Shown: positions 59,627 to 64,000 of the stretch, in pieces
Numbering within the stretch: the first letter of the stretch is position 1
How the letters are laid out: every line of letters starts with the position of its first letter
Assembly (NCBI RefSeq): GCF_000430705.1
Contig: NZ_AUMN01000001.1
Span: forward strand, 310,001 to 374,000
From: Arthrobacter castelli DSM 16402
GTDB lineage: Bacteria > Actinomycetota > Actinomycetes > Actinomycetales > Micrococcaceae
Length of the DNA stretch: 64,000 nt
Reading direction: 5' to 3'
Notes under the pieces: generated by a model
What the model saw: only the letters and a program-made list of their open reading frames with translations
The model's database searches: none
What the model was told of the DNA's origin: nothing
Program-made: the position numbers and the translations under genes

Positions 59627-59679
59627 GGCCGGAACATCAGCATCCGCATTATGGCACTGAATTTCAGTTAGAGGTATTC

Positions 59680-60501
59680 ATGAACGCAAGCGCAAAGATC
59701 AGCGAACAGATGCGACGCGTGGCGGCGCGCTCCACCAGAGAAATTATGCGGCGTCGCGGAACTGATTTGGGTATGTACATGGGGTGTGGATTTCCCAAAT
59801 CCGGCACCGTGTGGCTCTGCCAGCTTCTCGGCACTGCGTTGGGCGTTCCGTACCCGCGTGAGTACCGGTCTCCGATTGCGATGGCCTCGGTGATACATAC
59901 CCACTGGCGCTATGACGCGAAGTATCCGGCCACCGCGTACATTAGGCGCGACGGTCGCGATGTCATGCTGTCACTCTATTTCTATTATGTTCGCGCTTTG
60001 GACCATCCAGGTAAGCCAAGCCGCGCGCGGAATCTGCGCGAAATGTTTGAACACATGTATGGGCCGGGCTTCGATGCGACAGCTGTACGTGAGAACCTGC
60101 CGAAATTCATCGAGACCCAGATGCGTTCTCCCCGTGGGTCCGAAGGGCTTGCCTGGCATCAACACGTCTCGGATTGGTGGCAGAGACCCGGGGTTGCACA
60201 CGTGTCGTACGAGGAACTGCTCGCTGACCCAGTGCCGGCCGTCATGAGGCTGACTAACGAGCTGACTGGATCTGCGGACGATAATATCGCCCGCCTGGCT
60301 GCCGAACGGTGGTCGTTTGCCACGGCGGCTCAGCGCAAACCCGGGCAAGAGGACCGATCCAGTTTCATGCGCAAGGGAGTCGCCGGCGACTGGAGTAACT
60401 ACTTCAGCCGCGAAGCCGGAGAAGTTTTTGACTCCTTTGCCGGCGCAGAGTTGGTGGAGTTTGGGTATGCGTCGGATAGAGATTGGTATCTGAATCTGTG
60501 A
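59680..60501 (+). CDS. Sulfotransferase (PAPS-dependent)
   Basis: The 273-residue enzyme has the 5'-phosphosulfate loop YMGCGFPKSGTVWLCQLLGTALG at about 33-55 and the 3'-phosphate region TAYIRRDGRDVMLSLYFYYVRAL. GWHQHVSDW-like text (LAWHQHVSDWWQRPGVAHVSYEELLADP) and the final RKGVAGDWSNYFSREA motif match cytosolic-type sulfotransferases that use PAPS. It would transfer sulfate to a carbohydrate or lipid hydroxyl. Sulfotransferases are unusual in Gram-positive polysaccharide loci. It is closely linked to a deacetylase and a second sulfotransferase. Confidence 0.87.
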   Translation: MNASAKISEQMRRVAARSTREIMRRRGTDLGMYMGCGFPKSGTVWLCQLLGTALGVPYPREYRSPIAMASVIHTHWRYDAKYPATAYIRRDGRDVMLSLYFYYVRALDHPGKPSRARNLREMFEHMYGPGFDATAVRENLPKFIETQMRSPRGSEGLAWHQHVSDWWQRPGVAHVSYEELLADPVPAVMRLTNELTGSADDNIARLAAERWSFATAAQRKPGQEDRSSFMRKGVAGDWSNYFSREAGEVFDSFAGAELVEFGYASDRDWYLNL

Positions 60502-61361
60502 GGACTCTCAAAACCCAGGTACGTGCAGGCGCTCGAAGCATGGCTCTCGATGCCTTATCCACATGGCGCTCTGTCAGTGGAAGAGACAGGGAAGCGTTCG
60601 AACGCCCCCGGGTCTACTTTCCATACCTGCACGACGTGCCAGAGGACGAAGAAAACGCTTTTCGGGCGTTTGTCGAGATGTTATCGGACAGCCATACATT
60701 TCTCTCGTACAGCGATGCGATAGATAGAGTCCTCAATGGGCCAATTGATAAGCCCTATGTGGCGTTCAGCTTCGATGATGGTTTTGCGAGTAACATCGCT
60801 GCATCGAGAATCCTTGAGGAATATGGCGCAACAGGTTGCTTTTTTGTGCCACCGGGTTTTATCGATAGCAAACTACCGACCGCTGATGCGATGAGAGAGT
60901 TTGGCTTTTCCCCAGGGACCTGCGAGGAACCCATGACATGGAGCGATCTCGAGGACATGAAATCCAGAGGCCATGAAATCGGAAACCATACCTTGAACCA
61001 CAGGACTTTGTCGTCCATTTCCGAGGAACAAGCGTCAGACGAAATATCACGGGGCGCTGATCGAATCCGTGGAGTCCTTGGTGAATGCCGGCACTTTGCC
61101 TGGCCGCGGGGTCAGTTCAAGCACATGACGGATATCGCGGCACGCACAGTATTCGAAACGGGGCACGACAGTTGTGCTTCAGCGGAGCGAGGGGCACATG
61201 TTCAACCGCTCCATAGTGATCCACAGTTGCTGTGCGTCAGACGTGACCACATTATGACATCGTGGCCTTTACGGCACGACAAATACTTTATTGGAAGGGC
61301 CAGCGAGACGGCGTCGGGACAATCGAATGCATGGCCCCACGGTTGGAGTGTCAGGCCATGA
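60498..61361 (+). CDS. Polysaccharide deacetylase (NodB domain)
   Basis: The 287-residue protein has the NodB motif FSFDDGF (metal-binding Asp-Asp) and HTLNHRTL (two His), with the later ECRHFAWPRGQFKHMTD. This is the fold that removes N-acetyl groups or acts on polysaccharide chains. There is no signal peptide, so it may act on cytoplasmic lipid-linked intermediates. GTG 60498 overlaps the sulfotransferase stop (GTGA), and its own stop overlaps the next gene. N-deacetylation next to sulfotransferases recalls heparan-type N-sulfation, though that is speculative. Confidence 0.85.
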   Translation: MRTLKTQVRAGARSMALDALSTWRSVSGRDREAFERPRVYFPYLHDVPEDEENAFRAFVEMLSDSHTFLSYSDAIDRVLNGPIDKPYVAFSFDDGFASNIAASRILEEYGATGCFFVPPGFIDSKLPTADAMREFGFSPGTCEEPMTWSDLEDMKSRGHEIGNHTLNHRTLSSISEEQASDEISRGADRIRGVLGECRHFAWPRGQFKHMTDIAARTVFETGHDSCASAERGAHVQPLHSDPQLLCVRRDHIMTSWPLRHDKYFIGRASETASGQSNAWPHGWSVRP

Positions 61362-62212
61362 CTTCACTGCCGGATTTCCTCGTAATTGGTGCTCAGAAGT
61401 GTGGCACGACAACGCTCTACGAAGATCTGCGATCTCATCCCCGCGTTTTCATCCCTGACAAAGAGACCTCCGGTTTAGTGGATCTCAAATTAGATGATGC
61501 GTCCTCAGTTGAGAAGTATTGCTCCATGTTCGAGCAGGGCGGAAGCCGCTTGAGCGGTGAAGTCTCCACCTTATACTCGATGCTGCCAATGTACGACGTG
61601 GCGCGGACCGCGGGACGGCTGTTGGGGGCAGCACAGATTTTGTACATAGTGCGCGAGCCGATATCGCGTGTGATCAGTCATCATCACCATGAATTCTCGG
61701 CCGGGGCTATGGGGCCTGATATCGACGTGGAGGTGGAACAGCGCCCCGAACTGGTCGACAACTCCCGCTACGCAACCCAAGTCGCGCCGTGGATCGACGC
61801 GTTTGGCAGGTCGAATGTTCACATCATTCGTTTCGAAGATTATATGGCGGATCGCCAGGCGGGAGCCGACGGCGTGTTCCGCAAATTGGGTCTTGACCAA
61901 TGGAAACTGCCAACAGCCTCTGAGGCATTCAACACAGCCGATAATAAGTTCCTTGCGACCGGTCTTAGGGGGAAGGTTTCACGTAGCACGCCGTATCGGA
62001 GACTGATCAGACCGCTATTCCCGGAGGCCGTCCGCCGCCGGCTCATGCGCCTGGTCTTGCCCAAACCGCCAAAAAGACCTAATCCTCCCAGTGAAGATAC
62101 AGTGGCAGAGCTCGTCCGTCGTTTGCAACCGGAAGTAGTGGCCCTGTCCGAATGGACTGGTGGCGAACTATGGTGGGATCTGAACACCGTCTTGGAGAAC
62201 CACCGTGGTTAA
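61358..62212 (+). CDS. Sulfotransferase (second, PAPS-dependent)
   Basis: The 284-residue enzyme begins MTSLPDFLVIGAQKCGTTTLYEDLRSHPRVFIPDKETSGL, the 5'-phosphosulfate loop typical of heparan N-sulfotransferase/Stf0-like families. ILYIVREPISRVISHHHHEFSAG covers the 3'-phosphate-binding region. The C-terminal tail is Pro/Lys/Arg-rich (RLMRLVLPKPPKRPNPPSEDTVAELVRRLQPEV). It differs clearly from the sulfotransferase at 59.7 kb, so two distinct positions or acceptors are likely. It overlaps the deacetylase by 4 bases. Confidence 0.87.
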   Translation: MTSLPDFLVIGAQKCGTTTLYEDLRSHPRVFIPDKETSGLVDLKLDDASSVEKYCSMFEQGGSRLSGEVSTLYSMLPMYDVARTAGRLLGAAQILYIVREPISRVISHHHHEFSAGAMGPDIDVEVEQRPELVDNSRYATQVAPWIDAFGRSNVHIIRFEDYMADRQAGADGVFRKLGLDQWKLPTASEAFNTADNKFLATGLRGKVSRSTPYRRLIRPLFPEAVRRRLMRLVLPKPPKRPNPPSEDTVAELVRRLQPEVVALSEWTGGELWWDLNTVLENHRG

Positions 62213-63509
62213 ACTCCAGTCCGGCCAGCCTCGCCGCCTCTCCCTGAGGCGAAACTTCAGCTGGAATTTTGCGGGCACCGTCACCTATAACCTTGCTCAG
62301 TGGCTGTTGTTGGTCATTCTTGCCCATGTTGCTGGTGCGGCGCAGGTCGGTCTGTTCTCTCTCATGCTGGCTATTTCGGCCCCGGTCTTCCTGACAGTCG
62401 GGTTGAACCTGCGAGTCCTGCAAGTTACCGATGCAAGCCGCTTTTGGCGGTTGTCGGAATATTTGGCACTGCGTCACATTCTGAACCTGTTGGCGGTATT
62501 GCTCACTGTCGCTGCGGGAGCCATTGCGGGGCTTCATGGTGAGGAACTTTTCGCGCTCGTCATCATAGCTCTGGCCAAGTGTGTCGAGGCGGTCAGCCAA
62601 ACGTATTATGCGTACTTCCAGCAGCACGACCGTCTGGATCTGGTCGCTCGTGATTTGGTGGCGCGGAGTGCAACTGGTCCCATATTGTTCCTGATCGGGG
62701 TGGCTTACGGAGGGAATCTTGTATTTGGCGCCAGTGGCCTGCTGGTGGGGTGGCTGATACCGCAACTCCTCCTGGATCGCCCGAACGCCCGGCGCCTTGC
62801 AGCACAAGGCGGACTGGCACTACGTAGAGAGGGTGGCCTGGACTGGAGATCTATGGTCAGGCTGGCGCGCAAGGGCGTTCCACTGGGATTGGACCAAGGG
62901 CTGAGTTCGTTAGCAATAAACATCCCGCGATATGCGGTACAAGGCGTCCTCGGGCCCGCGAGTTTGGGAATCTACGCGACCTTGGCGTATCTCGCTCAGA
63001 CAGTCCAGCTGATCACGTCGACGCTGACAACTGCAGCAATAAACCGGCTCTCTATTCATCATTACGAAGGCAGGAAGAAAGCGTTCCTGCGTCTGTTGAC
63101 CAAGCTTACTGCCTTCGGGATGGCGGTTATGGCAGTGGCGATACTTGGTGCCTTCCTACTGGGAGAGCCCTTCCTGCAACTGGTGCTCGGCGAACAGTAT
63201 GCCGATAGGAGCCTGCTGATCGCGCTCATGCTCAGTGCCGGTGTGACGACCTTTCAACGTGCGCTGTGTAAGGGAGTGGAAGCCGCGCGTCGGTTCAAAA
63301 CATACGTCCTCGTGGATATAGCAACAACTGCGGGCGTTGCAGGTTTGTCTTGGTACTGCGTTGAGCGTTGGGGTCTTGAAGGCGCAGCTGTGGCGATGGC
63401 CGGCGGCTTTGGTATCGGCATTATCGTTGTCGGCGTTGTTCTTTTCGATGTAGTTCGTAAAATGCCCAAGGTAGCTGCATCCGAAGTCCGAGAAGAGCCT
63501 GGGAGTTGA
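62205..63509 (+). CDS. Oligosaccharide flippase (Wzx/MOP family)
   Basis: The 434-residue membrane protein has 11-12 helices and the MOP/Wzx pattern: RRNFSWNFAGTVTYNLAQWLLLVILAHVAGAAQVGLFSLMLAISAPVFLTVGLNLRVLQVTDA at the start, PLGLDQGLSSLAINIPRYAVQGVLGPASLGIYATLAYLAQTVQLITSTLTTAAINRLS later, and a final helix pair. It would move lipid-linked repeat units across the membrane, feeding the polymerase. GTG 62205 overlaps the previous stop by 8 bases. Confidence 0.87.
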   Translation: MVKLQSGQPRRLSLRRNFSWNFAGTVTYNLAQWLLLVILAHVAGAAQVGLFSLMLAISAPVFLTVGLNLRVLQVTDASRFWRLSEYLALRHILNLLAVLLTVAAGAIAGLHGEELFALVIIALAKCVEAVSQTYYAYFQQHDRLDLVARDLVARSATGPILFLIGVAYGGNLVFGASGLLVGWLIPQLLLDRPNARRLAAQGGLALRREGGLDWRSMVRLARKGVPLGLDQGLSSLAINIPRYAVQGVLGPASLGIYATLAYLAQTVQLITSTLTTAAINRLSIHHYEGRKKAFLRLLTKLTAFGMAVMAVAILGAFLLGEPFLQLVLGEQYADRSLLIALMLSAGVTTFQRALCKGVEAARRFKTYVLVDIATTAGVAGLSWYCVERWGLEGAAVAMAGGFGIGIIVVGVVLFDVVRKMPKVAASEVREEPGS

Positions 63510-63512
63510 TCC

Positions 63513-64000
63513 GTGACCGTTAAACATGCTTCCTCGGCGGCGGAAGTGCGTTCTCGAGTAAGCCCGAGGCGGATCTCTCCCGCTCTCATCGCCTGGCTTA
63601 TTGCTCTCGTGCTGTGCTATATCGGCGAATTAACGGTGTTGGGATCCAAGCAGACGCAGCTCGCCATCTCGCTCATCGGGCTGGCGCATAGTGTCTCGGG
63701 GTTCTGGTCAGATGGAGGGAAGCGCATTAGTGCGCCGGGCATTTCGTTCTTTGCCTCAGCTCTTTTCGTGTATTTTCCGGGAGCTTATTTAGCTCTCACT
63801 CCAGCCGCGATGTTTTACCATCTTGACCTGACTCGAGCGATTACGATCGTCCTGGTTATGCAGGTACTTGCTTATCATCTTGTGTGGCAGTATCGCAGGG
63901 TTTCGAACAGCTCCGACGTCAAGACGATACCGCCAAGTGTCGCTCGGCCTGGTATGGTCCTGGGGCTGGTTTTTCTGGCTGCTGGCGTGGGGGCATCATT
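63513..64000 (+). CDS. Membrane protein, probable polysaccharide polymerase (Wzy-like), 3' part off window
   Basis: From GTG 63513, with GGGAG upstream, the visible 162 residues begin VTVKHASSAAEVRSRVSPRRISPALIAWLIALVLCYIGELTVLG and continue through several hydrophobic helices to the right edge. Position after the flippase and the many membrane spans suggest an O-antigen-type polymerase. The conserved polymerase region is beyond the window, so the identity is inferred from context only. Confidence 0.6.
   Translation, partial: MTVKHASSAAEVRSRVSPRRISPALIAWLIALVLCYIGELTVLGSKQTQLAISLIGLAHSVSGFWSDGGKRISAPGISFFASALFVYFPGAYLALTPAAMFYHLDLTRAITIVLVMQVLAYHLVWQYRRVSNSSDVKTIPPSVARPGMVLGLVFLAAGVGAS

Noticed and set aside
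1-64000. Search for CRISPR arrays, tRNA or rRNA genes and insertion sequences
   Set aside because: No regularly spaced repeats, no tRNA-like cloverleaf with CCA context and no transposase reading frame were recognised by eye.

Overview
The window is chromosomal DNA of a high-G+C Gram-positive actinobacterium, most likely an Arthrobacter-like member of the Micrococcaceae/Micrococcales. This rests on the gene families seen (mycobacterial-type LigC ligase, DUF6194, DUF3515, DUF222-HNH, DUF4186 and LCP proteins, a HrdB/MysB-type sigma factor), frequent GTG starts and leaderless-looking promoters. No rRNA, tRNA, CRISPR array or intact insertion sequence was recognised.

Layout. 0-4.6 kb: LigC (partial), a PRC-barrel protein, an NhaA antiporter, and an SDR/flavoprotein pair. 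4.6-7 kb: a decayed VapBC-type module, a CYP152 fatty-acid peroxygenase P450 and a small DUF1660 protein. 7-21 kb: an accessory stretch of transporters (four MFS proteins), small regulators (MarR, double-HTH MerR, ArsR), and an unusual density of broken genes: an ATPase without its Walker B region, a frameshifted arylamine N-acetyltransferase, a disrupted M23 peptidase and a membrane-protein remnant. 21-22.3 kb: a primary-like sigma factor and an excisionase-like HTH protein.

22.4-27.07 kb: a four-gene catabolic operon (HutC-type regulator, two FAD amine/amino-acid oxidases, an SSS symporter) lies exactly between two identical 59-bp direct repeats. The right repeat is the 3' end of the neighbouring ABC permease gene and the left one is a displaced copy of that end. 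This is the signature of integration into a gene 3' end, but no integrase is present. It is the most unusual structure in the window.

27-33.8 kb: an ABC exporter with a LolA-like lipoprotein-carrier-type protein, then a complete OpuC/ProU-like compatible-solute importer (permease, ATPase with C-terminal CBS-like region, permease, binding lipoprotein) behind a perfect 13-bp inverted repeat. 33.8-39.3 kb: a DUF222-HNH nuclease, an asparagine-synthetase homologue whose N-terminal catalytic Cys is Ser, RF3, and a truncated RelE-like toxin. 39.3-48.4 kb: a tricarboxylate module (TctABC, divergent DctS/DctR-like two-component system, TcuA-like dehydrogenase, FCD-type GntR regulator), interrupted by a DUF4186 gene and an intact VapBC pair.

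48.9-64 kb: a polysaccharide locus continuing past the right edge. It holds an LCP ligase, a fused Wzz/BY-kinase, its low-molecular-weight phosphatase, enzymes for UDP-L-FucNAc (CapE, CapF, CapG types) and probably a 4-amino-sugar (PglF-like dehydratase plus DegT aminotransferase), a glycosyltransferase, two sulfotransferases, a polysaccharide deacetylase, a flippase and the start of a probable polymerase. Together they suggest a surface or secreted polysaccharide that may carry sulfate. All assignments come from reading the sequence; no database search was run.
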